DNA from: Cylicocyclus nassatus
Lineage: Eukaryota; Nematoda; Chromadorea; Rhabditida; Strongylidae
Length of the DNA: 64,000 nucleotides
Direction: 5' to 3'
Assembly: GCA_958299035.1 (NCBI GenBank)
Contig: CATQJL010000001.1
Location: forward strand, 3,038,001 to 3,102,000
Shown: positions 1-11,900 of the stretch, piece by piece
How positions within the stretch are numbered: position 1 is the stretch's first letter
How the letters are laid out: each line of letters starts with the position of its first letter
Notes under the pieces: model-generated
What the model saw: only the letters and a program-made list of their open reading frames with translations
The model's database searches: none
Told to the model about the DNA's origin: nothing
Program-made: the position numbers and the translations under genes

Positions 1-197
1 ATTAGCCTTGTAAAAAAATTTTTTCCGGGAGCGTGGACTCAGCCACGCCCCTTTTTTCAGGATTTTAGGGCTATGAACCCGCAAAAACTTTAAGAAGCAC
101 TCCAAAAAATTTTCGGACTGTGTGGCTACCTCCACGCACCTTGAGAAAAAATTTTGCTCCCCCCCCCCACCGGTCCGAAATCCTGGAACCGCCACTG
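1..197. mobile_element. hAT-like non-autonomous element, right part
   Basis: The stretch ends with CCTGGAACCGCCACTG, which matches the terminal inverted repeat seen on the elements at 7,577-7,942 and 19,538-19,878. It contains the same internal motif GGACTCAGCCACGCCCC. The left end lies outside the window. The 8-bp target duplication cannot be tested here. Family placement rests on the two complete relatives in this window, both with 8-bp flanking repeats. Confidence 0.55.
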
Positions 198-479
198 TTA
201 CATACAGACATACAGACATACAAACAGCTTTATCAGCACAAATTTTTCCCAGTCAAAATGTACTCGTAAGAAAAGATTCAGAAATAAAATTAACTCTTGT
301 ACCTTCTCAAGCACCTCTAGAAAGCAAAATTCAAAATGCTACGATCCAGGTTCTTCTCCTGATCAGCTTGTATCACCGCGATATGTCAACAAAGATGTTT
401 GCTTGGAGCACTGTTAAAAGACGAATAATTTCTTCTTTCTATTAATAATCTACATCTGTTCTAACAAATTGGCAGAGAG

Positions 480-1845
480 CATATACTTGAGACTTTTTGG
501 AAGTTTTGGTGCAAGACTTGGGCCAGCCTGATAGTATGTCAAGACATTAATATATCTCCTTCAGGCAAAAACACGGAGCTCAGACACTTGTTTCTTATTT
601 CTTTTGCATCTATTCTTTTTTCATTAATATTTGATCTTCCAAGTGAAGGTCCTATTGTCAGAATATAGCTGAATGCACTTGCACCGACGACGACAGCGCC
701 AGCGGACCTGTTCGGAAAGAAATTAAAAGGAGTATGACAACAAAAAATTCTTTCACGTCTGTTAAACTATTAATACTCCATGTTATCAAAGCTAGATCAG
801 GCACAACTACTGTGATAATAGAACACGTCATTGGGTGTTAGAGGCGAAAAGAAATCATCCGCTATGTTGTACTTTTCAAAGAGGTATTTGTACGGCTATG
901 AGATTATCTTAATCATATTTGCCGCGCATGAGCACGTCATGGTCGCCTCCAATGTTGCAGTCGCACTCATCTCTCTAGGCACTTGATGGCGATTTTGAAT
1001 TTGAACTGTAGCAATCCAGTTGCGAGCAGGGTACTAAGGAAACTTGAATGCAAGCAGTCGTGCTTTAACAATCGTCCGTCAGGTGTCTACTAAGATGCGA
1101 ACTATATATTTTGTTAATCACGTGCCATTTTTCGCGCAGCCGGACCTCCATGTCAGGTCAAACTGTACCCGAGCAATACGAGCGCGAACCGTGGCGTAAA
1201 GCTCTACCGTAACGATTCTGCCGTGTAGAAGGGAGTATAGGGTGTATACCACAGCCATGCCCTGTAGTTTTGGTTGAAACAAACTGTACTCGCCATCAAA
1301 AAACCTTTGCGCATTTGATCTGGAAACGTAAAACCTAGGGCGTTATAAATCAATCTCCCACCTCGCTGTTGGTCATTAACGGATCCACGGACAGGCGAGT
1401 GCGCCATCCTTGATTTATAAAATTGGAGCGTGCGGCCTAAACGGGTCCAGTGGCCGACCTGTCGAGATCGGGCAGCGCGATCGGGTACCTGCCGTGCCCG
1501 ACATGGCCGAACTTGCCAGATCAGAATATCTTCAAGAGACAGTAGGCCGGTCATCAGCTTGGCTTCGTGTACGCGGGCGCCGTGCCCGCGTCTACCTGTA
1601 CACTAATCCAGTCCCATATAGGAGGTAAACATATACGCCCTGATGGGGGCGGTGACACGTCTCTTGAGGGCAGTGTTCGGCCAAGGATGGCGCATGGTGA
1701 CTGCACCCATGGCAAAGGGAACAAATGATTAACACACACTCTAAGCATTCTTAGTTTTCAACATAATCAATGTGCATATCGAAAATACACTAGTAGGTAC
1801 ACATTTAATAATTTTGATGGATGCGCGCTCATTGTTTTACATCAG
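480..1845. other. Copy A upstream non-coding stretch
   Basis: No reading frame here is supported in both copies. The sequence is diverged from 8,255-8,953 plus 12,513-13,509. The LINE 1 insertion point in copy B corresponds to about 1,112-1,125 here (GTTAATCACGTGC), which is an uninterrupted site. First exons of the duplicated gene may lie here, but I could not recognise any. Confidence 0.5.
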
Positions 1846-3990
1846 ATAGGACATGCACTGACCTGGTATGAGCAGCTGATTTACAAAATGCACATTGCTT
1901 CACCGAATGTATAAATGGATTTCGGTAGTCAAATTCTCCAGTATGGATAGCTGACGCGAAGGCACACCTGGGATCCGCGGAGAATGTATCTGCCTTCTAT
2001 TCATACTTCTTCTCGCAGTAAGTCTATAAGTTTGAGTTCTTAATACATGAATAATACCCAATATCAAAGGTGGCACCAGTCCTGGGATGTGGAATTTTTC
2101 GAAGCTGCTTTAAACGCGATAGTAATGTGCATAAGGTGCAGCCATACGAATATGAAAAAAAATTGAGTGAAAGGGTGACAGAACTGTTTCCGGTTGGTTT
2201 TGTGATTTTCAATAATTTTTGCTGATAAATATCTATGCTATATGTGATTAGCAACCTTCAAAGAGGGAACTCCAAAGTTACATAGTCTAGGAAGGTGTCA
2301 GTTTCTGCCCTTGGTGCGCTATGAATTGTCGGTGGATTGAATTTGTTAAAGTTAGGTTCGTTGTTCCTCAGCAATACAAATCATCGTCTAATGCTCATGA
2401 TTTGTTGCAGATATAATGAAGTACCGTTGGACAAGCTTATTGGCTCAATTGGCCTCCAGTTGCGTAGAGTAAGATAACTAAACTAGCTCCAAATCAGCTA
2501 GAAAAGCTCAGAAACGCTACCTCAGAAGAGAGTGCACGTCAAAATACAGAATTCGTTTGCTTTAAATCACAATTAATGTCAGCGTTGGACTAACAGTTTG
2601 AAGTTGTGGTAACCCGCGCAGAGTCCATTAGCTGCACCTTGCTCAATATTCCGGTATGCAACAATGTTTTGTTTTTAGGTGAGACAATTCGACAAGACTA
2701 ACCACATAGGTATTGCATGCGTCCGCTTTACAAAACGCAAGAACAGGCAGATTGGTTGCTTTGTCTACTCAATGGAAAACCAAGGACGACGCGATACCAT
2801 GGTCTTCCCTGAATTGCTGAAAAACTCTGTGATCCTCAGGATTACTCCAGTATGATGAATATGGAATAACGTGGTAAAAAAAGCGATACTATACATTGAC
2901 TAGTACTTGATTCAAGTAACTCCAGAAACCAATGTTCCCGAAAAAAAGACTGAATGCTGGAGCATATGGGGATGGTTGATATAAAACTTGGAAGGTTCCC
3001 ACCGTAGTTGTTGACAATCATTTCCAGAAGTTGAAGCTCAAGAGAAAACTACAATTATCTACTGCCCAATATTGCATTTCGCTGATGAAGCAGTGAAACC
3101 TTACATATGCGACAGCTTCGACTTTCACTTTGTTAAGCGTCTGCTCTCTCATTATTATGCCATTTAGAAAATAGCATTAATTCGGAAATAAATATGCATC
3201 TATCGACTTCATCGAATCCTTACAACTTGAGCTGGAGCGCTGAGAATTGGCGCAGAAAGCTAAAGCGTGCTGATTACGAAAACACACTAGGAATAGGGTA
3301 ACATATAATGACGAGGAACCGGGAAGTCGCCTACAGAAGGGACGGATTGGTGGAATTCTTTTATGGTATTATATCGATAAGATCGAAAAGATAATCTTGA
3401 CACACTGAACTCTGGGTACATAGTTAATTGCCTGGGCTGTTGGTTCAAGCAATGCACTAAAAATAAGGCAGTCTTTCATGTACATCTGCAGCTGTAATAC
3501 CAGCTAGTTGCATAGAGTAGTGTTTCAGTGTTTAGGAACAATTTCGATGTGCTAACTTCAGCATCGATTCCAGAGGTATGAATAGCGCCAGAGTGTTTAG
3601 TATCCGCAAAGAATATGTTTGCTTCTTCCACTTCTTTTTGCTGCGAATTTGAAAGCGCTATGTAATTTAAGGTCTAAGCTGCTGCTGTAGACCTGTTTGG
3701 AATAAAATGTTCAAAGGCCCTGTAAGTTGCCAGAATTCACCAGTCATTCTCTCAATTTTGGAAACGAGCATCCAGATAAATTTCCGCCGAGGATAATGTG
3801 TGGGCGCAGTTCTACTGGAAGTTACTTACCAAAGCTTTCTTTGTACAATATGCGCTGCGCGACACCATCACAGAAACACGTCCACAAAAAATTATGCTTA
3901 CCACTCAGACAATTATGGCGAACACCCGCCGACCACCCACGGGCGACGCCACGCCCATCCCGAGGGCGCGCCGATAAGTGCCCGATAAGC
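1846..3990 (+). pseudogene. SUZ12-like (Polycomb-type) gene, copy A, probably broken
   Basis: Exon-like blocks on the plus strand conserved with copy B: u 1,846-1,908 (IGHALTWYEQLIYKMHI); v, near 2,020-2,195 (SKVAPVLGCGIFRSC); w 2,291-2,355 (VSFCPWCAMNCRWIEF); x 2,411-2,468; y 2,679-2,855 (HIGIACVRFTKRKNRQIGC); a block near 3,315-3,372 (REVAYRRDGLVEFFYG); and z from 3,810 (FYWKLLTKAFFVQYALRD). Exons w (65 nt) and x (58 nt) have identical lengths and splice phases in both copies. The CPWC-x3-C finger resembles that of SUZ12, and blocks v and z loosely resemble its N-terminal motif and VEFS box. Damage: an in-frame TAA in block v, a 1-nt deletion in y shifting the end of that exon, and exon z interrupted by the insertion at 3,903. 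Paralogy is seen directly; the SUZ12 identity is inference. Confidence 0.5.
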
Positions 3991-4688
3991 GCATGACATT
4001 ACCTGCGGGTGACCCGATAAGCGCCCGAATAATACCATCGGATGGCCCGACAAGCGCCCGATAAATGCGCGATTCGCACCCGCGGGTGGCCCGATACGCA
4101 CCTGATACTCGAATTACGAAAAATTTTGAGAAGCCGTTTTCAGTTCCGGTTTAGCGTAAAGGCCGCAATCTACGCAAAAATACAGGATAACGTTCACACC
4201 CCTCCCCATCAACGCTCCAACCCTATAACCACAATCGAGGGCTTCAGTTGTGTCATCCAAGAAACTTTCGACGATCAGAACTTGGATTGTCCTTGCGATC
4301 AAATGTGGAGGGTAGCTCTACCACTGCGCCGTATCTCACGCAAGTAACGTTTCCTCTTATAGCGTGTAAGAGTTGCGGCATCCAGCAAGGCCCGGGGGTC
4401 GCCAGAATCGTTCTCTCGGGCCGTGGCCTAGAGGGCCGGGGCTTGCCCGAAAACTACATATGCAGGGAGTCCTGTAAGGGCCAAGGCTCGTGCGTGTGAT
4501 TTTTCTTGGGCCGCGGGTGCTCCTATAAAATATTTGAGGCCCGTGGCCTTTCTGTAATGATAGCATTGGGCCGCGGGTCGCCAAGCAAATAAATCTAGGG
4601 CCGCGGATGGTCAGTGCAGAATTTGACGCCCGCGCACCGCCGAAGGACACCGTTAGGGGCCGCGGGTGCTCGCAATAATTGTCTGAGT
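3903..4688. mobile_element. GC-rich foldback element private to copy A
   Basis: Ends are inverted: CTCAGACAATTATGGCGA at the left against TCGCAATAATTGTCTGAG at the right. Copy B reads straight through at this point (GCTTACCATGTAC near 19,974), so the element is a private insertion. The left half repeats CCCGATAAGCGC and close variants at least four times. The right half repeats GGGCCGCGGGT and close variants about every 40-55 bp. It falls in exon z of the SUZ12-like gene. No transposase frame is visible and the superfamily is not recognised. Confidence 0.65.
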
Positions 4689-4699
4689 GCATGTACAGC

Positions 4700-5545
4700 T
4701 TCTCGCGTATGTGCTATGGATCGAATATTGAACTCTTACAGGACGAAACATAAAAAAATCAAATACTCTTCCTTGAGCAAACATGAAAGCAGCATTGTAA
4801 ACAAATTCGAGTAAATTGACACCACTTCGTTCTCTTAAAGTATCTGCTTTCTATCCATCTGCCTGTCTATCTGACTTAGCGCTTATGAGAAAAGAGTTTC
4901 GCACGGTTTTTGGGGGCGTTGTACGCCGAAACGTTCGCCTGAGTAACAAAGAGTAAGACGACCGATCTTGGCTACTGCTCAAACTAAACATCAAAGTTAC
5001 ACCAACTTTGCGTTCAGCTGCGTTGTTCAACTTCTTGGGCACCAGGTCTCAGTCAGTCTCCGCTGAGTTTCTAGATTTTTGACGGGCCTGTCTATAGAAT
5101 ACAAAGTGCGGCTCTTGATAGCTTGAATCCTCCTTCAAAGTTTGTTTGGAATCCTGCGTAGGAATGAGTAATCGGTGACCCACTCTACGCTGCAAACAAA
5201 TTGAAGCCAGCTCTACAAAATGGTAACTATAGCTTCTCCAAAGATTTCAATCAAGAGAGTTATTAATCGAACAGCAGGTACATATTTACAGTTTCGGGAC
5301 ACCCCGTATATATTAGATTGAACTGAAAACATCATAACTTCTTCATATTACGATGTTTCTCTATATATAAAATCTTACTGAAAAGAGCAAATCATGCATA
5401 TTCCAGTGGCACCTTGTTTACTATCGACTAGGCTCTACAATGCAGAGATAAAACTGGGAAAACGAAATTGTTCAATTTTGGAATTTTCAGGCAAGCCGGA
5501 AAATTCGTAAAGTGTCATAAAAACCATAATCGCCAGTAACATAGT
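4700..5545. other. Copy A 3' stretch, no gene seen
   Basis: It aligns to 19,984-22,185 of copy B once the TTAA element at 20,230-20,594 and the mariner-like element at 20,939-21,928 are removed. A GGGACACCCCGTATA motif near 5,290 resembles one end of the mariner-like element at 36,103-36,781, so part of this stretch is probably an old mariner-type remnant. No coding frame is conserved. Confidence 0.5.
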
Positions 5546-5929
5546 CTTTCTGAGCCATAACTTTTCTCTTGTCTTATGTAGCACTCTCTTTCTCTGCTGA
5601 AGTTGCAAAAAGGGTTGAAAATAGCTTACGAGTACAATTATGTGCTTCACCTCCAACTTGATAAAATTGTTATGCTTTCTTTAACTACTGTATAATCAGG
5701 TTTTATTCCATACACCTTGATCAAACTCACGCGTTGGCAAGGCTTACTATCATGGAATTCTCCTAAAAATTTTCCATCAGGAAAAATTCGCTTTTGAATG
5801 CTCTTGTGAACATTCTCAGAAGCGATTCATTACACCATGTATACGAAAGATAAAATTACTTAAAAAATCGGATGGCTTCGAAGATGTTTTACAAGAGGCA
5901 TCAACAGCTGTTAACATCCAAAAAGGCAA

Positions 5930-5936
<7 letters not shown>

Positions 5937-5988
<52 letters not shown>
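5937..5988. repeat. (GA)n microsatellite
   Basis: About 26 uninterrupted GA units just beyond the end of duplicated copy A. No other feature is seen between 5,550 and 6,322. Confidence 0.95.
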
Positions 5989-5991
<3 letters not shown>

Positions 5992-6322
5992 TACTTGAGG
6001 ATAAGACCCGTGCTTTGAAACAATAATGCAATATTTAACTTTATTCGCTCTGTAGTTGTGCAAACTCGACTTTTCTGAACCGTTTTACGCGCGCAACAAG
6101 CTCAATTTAAGTAAATTTGAAGCCAAAATCTAAAGGGTCACAAACGCCCGAAAAATCAAAAAGAATCGCATCTCTCTCAAAAATAAAAAACTTGCGGCCC
6201 CAAACGCTCGAAGACCTACCATAATATTCATATGTATTGGGTCGTAAAATAAGTTCTACAAATATCGTGTAGGCTAATTTGTTTTGTCCAAATCTTCATC
6301 ATAAGTGGCTGCCTATCAACTA

Positions 6323-7110
6323 TTAGGTTGGCGGATAATTTCTGTTACACTATAATTTTTATTTCTGAAAAATCTAAGAAACTTTCGAAAGTTCTTATGT
6401 TTGAGGAGTGTCGACGGGGTGCAAAGGTTACCCGGTACTGTCAGATCCGCGGTCGGTTTGCAAATACCCACTTTATTAGCGGGAGTACGTTTCGTGGACA
6501 TTTTTGTTAGCGGGCTGGCATTCTTCCACGTGATCGGGAACAGACCGGGCGATGTGGTATTCGGGCAGGGTATGGTCCATGGTTTCTAGCGAATGTATGC
6601 GGACGACACAATCATGTCCGCACACGTTCACATGAGCTACATGTTGCGCCATTTCAGCGTAAATTCGCATTCTAGCGTGAAGAACAATTTTTAAAAATTT
6701 ACAAAAATCATTTCCTACCTCTCCGTGTCAAATACTATATGATGCATACAAAAAGAAATTTTTTGACTAATTTTTGATTATTTTGATCTCTTTTTCACCC
6801 CTTGTTTTTGGCACGCTAGCGACTCCAAAGTGCTGCCATAAAAAAGAGAATGCTACAATATGTTCTAAAAAAATTATGGGAGAGAAAAAAACACAATTAG
6901 ACGCAAAGAAAAAATCAAAGAAAAAATGGTAATTATGAGTGTGCTTGGAAAATTATCGCTAGCTATTTGTGTATTTGCGACACCGGTCATACCTTGTGTA
7001 CGCCCTGCCGTGGCCTACATATAAGAAAACTTTGAAAGTTTTAGAGAACTTCTGGAATCTTTCAGAATTTTACAAAAAAAAAGTGTAACAGAAATTATCC
7101 GCCAACCTAA
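6323..7110. mobile_element. Mariner-like non-autonomous element
   Basis: Terminal inverted repeats begin TTAGGTTGGCGGATAATTTC on the left and mirror this on the right, flanked on both sides by TA, the target duplication of the Tc1/mariner superfamily. The inverted similarity extends inward (AACTTTCGAAAGTTCTTA against its complement near 7,030). Internal frames are short and show no transposase DDD/DDE signature, so it needs a helper. Length 788 bp. Confidence 0.8.
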
Positions 7111-7179
7111 TATTAGATATTTGATAACGTGTACTGACAACCTTACACTACCGATTAAGTATATTATAGAGCTGTTCTC

Positions 7180-7350
7180 CAAGGCTCCCTGTGCCAACTC
7201 CCAACCCCGTGCCTCAACTTTTCAGGAAGTCGATAGAAATCGATAAAATTGATATCGATCGATGACAGAAAGTAGCCTAAGACATCCGCCCCGCCTCCAA
7301 GTGTACGCGCGAAAAGTTTGGTCCGAATCGGTTCAAAAATAAAACTTCCT
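7180..7350 (-). mobile_element. Helitron-related fragment (minus orientation)
   Basis: The sequence is the complement of the leader of the Helitrons at 38,302-40,791: TTTGGTCCGAATCGGTTC, the ATCGATCGAT run and TGTGCCAACTCCCAACCCC all occur in inverted order. Both Helitron termini are missing, so it is a fragment. Confidence 0.55.
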
Positions 7351-7357
7351 ATGCATT

Positions 7358-7566
7358 GGGGGACGAATGGCGTAGTGGTATCTTGGTTGGCACCGGGTCG
7401 GACACAAATTCGATCCCCGCCCCTGTGCCAACCAAGCCCTCTACCCTCTGGGGCCGGTAAATTGGTACCAGAGTGACCTGGGAGGATACAAGCACTGTCT
7501 TGACAGACGGCTGGCCCTCGCAAGTCACTGTATTAGGCTTGTACGCATACAGTTGCCTCTTCGACT
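7358..7566 (+). mobile_element. tRNA-derived SINE-like element
   Basis: An A-box match (TGGCGTAGTGG, 7,368-7,378) is followed 28 bp later by a degenerate B-box (AATTCGATCCC, 7,407-7,417), the internal promoter of a type 2 RNA polymerase III gene. The clover-leaf stems do not close, so this is not a functional tRNA. A non-tRNA body follows (GGTAAATTGGTACCAG, GGCTGGCCCTCGCAAGTCAC). SINE is inferred from the architecture; no flanking repeat was identified. Confidence 0.55.
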
Positions 7567-7576
7567 ATGAAGGAGT

Positions 7577-7942
7577 CAGCGGCGGTCCCAGGATTTCGGA
7601 CCGGGGGGGGGGGCGTGACAAAAAATTTTTCAAATGAAGGTGCGTGGCGTCAGCCACGCACTCCGAAAAGTTTTGGGGGCGCTTCTCAAAATTTTTGCGG
7701 GCCCCCAACCCCTAAAATCTGGATAAAGGGGGCGTGGCGTCAGCCACGCCCCGAAAAAAATTTTTATAAGGCGGAATTTGAATCTTTAAAAAATTTTAAA
7801 AATTATTTCAATTATTTACAAAAGTAAACAAGTCGTTTGCACATTTTTATAACCTATATAGGTAATTTTTGAAAATTTCGCGACCCATTCTCGGGGTGGG
7901 CCCCCTCCCCCCCGCCCCCCCCCCCCCCTCGGACCGCCACTG
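7577..7942. mobile_element. hAT-like non-autonomous element
   Basis: Termini CAGCGGCGGTCCCAGGATTT and the inverted GGACCGCCACTG. The flanks GAAGGAGT (7,569-7,576) and GAAGGAAT (7,943-7,950) form an 8-bp target duplication with one mismatch, the size typical of hAT elements. The interior holds the GGCGTGGCGTCAGCCACGC palindrome and G/C runs. No transposase is encoded. It sits just upstream of duplicated copy B. Confidence 0.75.
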
Positions 7943-8953
7943 GAAGGAATGTGCGTTCGGCCGCCGAATCCTTTATCCCTATCCTTTATTCGTGACATAC
8001 TCACATACTTACATACAAACATACAGACATACAGACATACAAACAGACGTTCGCTTTATCAGTACAATTTTTCTCAGTCAAAAAATGTACTCGTGAGACT
8101 ATTATCAGAAACAAAACCAATTCTCGTACCTTTTCAAGCACATCAAGAGAGAGAGCAAAATACAAAATGTTACAATATAAGTACTTCTCTTAATCAGCTG
8201 TACCACCACTATACGTCAACAAAGATTTTTTCCTCTTTGTAATCTACGACCAATCTAATAAATTGGCTGAAAGCATATACTTGAGACCTTTTGAAAATTT
8301 TGGTACAAGACCTATGGGCTAACCTGATAGTATGCCAAGGACATTATTATATCGATTTTTGACAAAACAGAGCTCAGAAACTCGTTTCCTATTCCTTTTG
8401 CATCTACTTTCTTATTTATATTTGATCTTCCAACTGAAGGTCCTATTCACTATCATAGGAAACTAAATTGACAAACAGGATGGAATTTCTGGATATAGCT
8501 GATTGCACTTGCACTGATGATAATGACAGCGCCAGCGGAACAGTCCAGAACGTAAGAGGAGTAGGACAACAAAAAACTTTTACACGTCTTCCAAGGCATT
8601 AATACACCATGTTGATCAGGACTAGGTTGAGGCACTACTACTGTGATGAAAGAACATGTTATCGAATGTTAGAGGCAAAATGCTTTGAAGAAATTATCAT
8701 GCTGTACTTTTGAAAGAGGTATGTGTACGCTATGAGATCATCTTAATCAAATAATTTGCCGCGCATGACCACGTTATGGTTGCCTCCAATGTCACAGTCG
8801 TATTCATCTCAGTAGGCACTTGCTGGCCGATTTCGAATCTGAACTGTAGCAGTCTGGTTGCAAGCAGGGCCCTAAAGGAACTTGAGTGCGAGCATGCGGT
8901 GCTCCAAGTCGTTCGTCGGGTGTCTACTGGGATGCGGAAGATATACGGTTTGC

Positions 8954-8966
8954 GTTAATCACATAC
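8954..8966. repeat. 13-bp target-site duplication, left of LINE 1
   Basis: GTTAATCACATAC recurs exactly at 12,513-12,525 and brackets the element. Copy A has a single related site (GTTAATCACGTGC) near 1,112. Confidence 0.9.
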
Positions 8967-11900
8967 CCCACATTGGTTGGTCGCCTCAACGTGGCGTGGG
9001 GGTGACAATGGGTGTCGAACTGCGATGCACAGCCGAATGTGTACTCTGGCAGGGCCTCCCAAACTGTGAAGTAGTTCGACGTTTCCGGTTTCGGCCGGAT
9101 GCCTAGCTAACAGCCGGCCAGGCCAGATCCACCGCCGTCTGGTTTTCACGTCGCTGGGCGGTTCTCCCCGCTACAAGCCTCGAGCAGCGATGCCCGTGGA
9201 AATCAAGAGTAGGCCTAGTAAGTCTGCTCTTGTAGGGGAACAAGTCAATCAGCAAAAAGAAAGAAATAAACCCTGCACATCGTATCCCGCCTGCGGCGCC
9301 GGGTGGCAGCAAGAACGATGTCAAGGCCCTCAGAGCGCCTTTTGGATCGGACAAAAACGACATGTCTGCCCGGACGACACCCATGGAGACTGCTCTGCAC
9401 CTACAACGCCAGGACAGTCTCCACAAACGCCGATCTCCACGCTCTTCTCGACGCTGCAGAGCACATCAAGTACCACGTCATCGCTTTGCAGGAAACGAAG
9501 TCCAGGAAGATGGACGAGCGACAGATGAGTGATGGGACGCTCATCATTCGTGGTGAGAGGTTCCATCACGAAACCTTGGAGGCGTTGGCTTTGTCGTCCA
9601 CTCATCTATCGTCCATCTGTAGATTCGCATGAGATCCTATCACTCGGTTAGCCATCCTATGACTGCGACCACCACGTCAGAAGACATCAGCATCATCGAC
9701 TGCTATTCTCCAACATCAGCAGCTGACGATTCAGAGCTAGATGCTTTTTACGAAGATGTGGAGGAGGTTGTCCGCAACGGGAAGTCCTTCTACAAGTTTG
9801 TTGTGGAAAAGAAATATAGGATCGGGAAGTATGGATATGGGCTCCGGAACGAAAATGGCAACCGTCTTGTTGGGCTTCTTTCCGCCGCACGACTTTTCCA
9901 AGGAAAAATGAAGAAAGAATATTGCCGGTAGACTTGGGAATCGCCCAACGGAACGACTCATACGGAGATCGGCCACATTCTCACTAACTAAAGTTGGAGC
10001 TGGAGCTTGCTCGATGTTTCAGTAGTTCCATCCTTTTGCAGTGGCTCCGATCAGCCGCCTTCGAGCAAAGGTACGATTCAGTCGAAAGCTGGAAAAGAAG
10101 GTCTGCCACAGTGCCGCAAGAAGGAAGAATGTCGTTTATGACAGTGAGATGGAAGAGCTCATATCATGTTGTGACTGGCCCAGGGAGGAGATCCCTTGTA
10201 CGACTACGACCTGCTTCTAAAAGGATTGCGAACCTGCGGAGAGTGCGCCTCAGTGATTTCTGGAAAGAACTTGGAACGCATTTCGAAGTCCATGAGGAAA
10301 TGCTCGAAAGAAGAAGATTTCTGAGGCAGGATCCGAATGCAACCCATCTCGAGGACTGATAGCCAACGCCAGTTGCAGAACAGCTTTGCAGGAGGGTCTC
10401 AGGAAGTACAGGCAAGCGAAGATTCCGGAAGCAGCCGACGGAAGACGAAGTCTCAAGAAGTGCCGAAGGGACCTCTGTGAATATCACGTACCGCTGGCTG
10501 CACTACGAAGACGGGACTCCGACTCTTCCCATACAAGATGGAATCTATTGCGAAGAACTTCCATAACAATCTCTTCCGCTCATCAACACCCGTGCCGATG
10601 CCCGTTCCCACTGGAGAAGTACCACCACGAATATTACCTGCTGAAGTGCGCACGGCGATTCAGACCATGAAAGCGTCCACGGCTCCAGGACTAGACCATC
10701 TTTCTGTTGACTTTCTGCGAGCCGAAGGGCAACGTCTACACGAGGTTCTCGCGTCGCACCTAACATCTTATCTTCAGAAGAAAAGAATTCCCCCAGTGGA
10801 AAACATCAGAAACCTTCCTTTTTTTCAAAAAGGGTGAACGGGAAGATTTTCGGAACTGGATTATCCTCGTTCGCATATCTAGGACACTGGATGAAGCCCA
10901 ACCGCAAGAACAAGCTAGATTTCGCAAAGGTTTCAGCTGCATGGGCCACATTTAAACGGTTTCGAGAGTCATAGAAGTCTGCAGGAGTATACCGACCGCC
11001 TCTCGTCCTGACCTTCGTCGACTACGAGAAAGCATTTGAGAGCATCGAAACCAACGCCATCCTGTCAGCGCTACTCGATCAAGGAGTGGACCCAGCTTAC
11101 ATGAGGACGTTAGCCGACTGTTACAAGGACTGTACAACGACGATGCAGCTTTTCCATCGCCCCCTGACCATCCCAATTGGGAAGGGAGTTCGACCAGGCA
11201 CACAATTTCGCCGAAGCCGTTCACCGCGACCTTGCAATGGGTGATGAAGTCACTGGTGGAACGAGAGAGGCATATGAGTTGATGGAAGATTCCTGTCGAA
11301 CCTTCGTTTTGCGGACGTTTCAAGCAGTACCACTAGAGCATAGACAGCTGAAGGAACTGAACGAAGTAGGGAAGAAGATCGGATTGCAAATAAATCCGAA
11401 GAAGACTCAGTTCATGAAGAACGCCCTTTGCGAAGATGCAGAAATGGAATTGGAAGGCATCCCTATCATTGAGACGTCTTTTTTCATGTATCTCGGACGT
11501 TCGATGAACATGAAGAACGACTTAAGGGAAGAACTTAACAGGAGAAAAATAGCAGCCTGGGCCGCCTTTGGGCCTCTGAAGGAAGCCACCGACCAACTGG
11601 GACCCGGACCTTCGTGCTCGCCTGTTGGACTCAACCGTTCTCCCGGCTCTCTGTTACGCAGCTGAGACTTGGGCTGACGCCATAGCCACGTCGATGGCTT
11701 TAAAGGCAGCGTCCAGGCAAGTCTGGATACATGGGAATCACACGTGGATAGTAATTTTGGGGCCCTAACTAAGCCACTGCTCAAGCGGCAGCTCAGGTAG
11801 TGCTCTATCGGCTGAGATATTCCCCTCAAAACTGGACCCCGCGATCGTATTTCGCATGGATTCATGGCGCAAAGCGTGTGTCCTGGCGCGAAACTGCCCT

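Larger units (their letters stand above)
200..5545. repeat. Segmental duplication, copy A
   Basis: This block aligns collinearly with 8,020-22,185. Anchors include the CATACAGACATAC run near 200 (8,020), the exon starting 1,846 (13,510), the CPWC exon at 2,291 (13,946), exon 2,411 (14,909), exon 2,679 (18,356), exon 3,810 (19,885) and the CCAGTAACATAGTC tail near 5,540 (22,175). Copy A carries one private insertion, 3,903-4,688. It keeps empty sites for most insertions found in copy B, which makes it a ready outgroup for dating them. Confidence 0.85.

Noticed and set aside
9190..9528. Separate small genes in the overlapping frames of 9.2-10.8 kb
   Set aside because: All lie within LINE 1, bounded by the 13-bp duplication, and only the endonuclease and reverse-transcriptase pieces have recognisable motifs.
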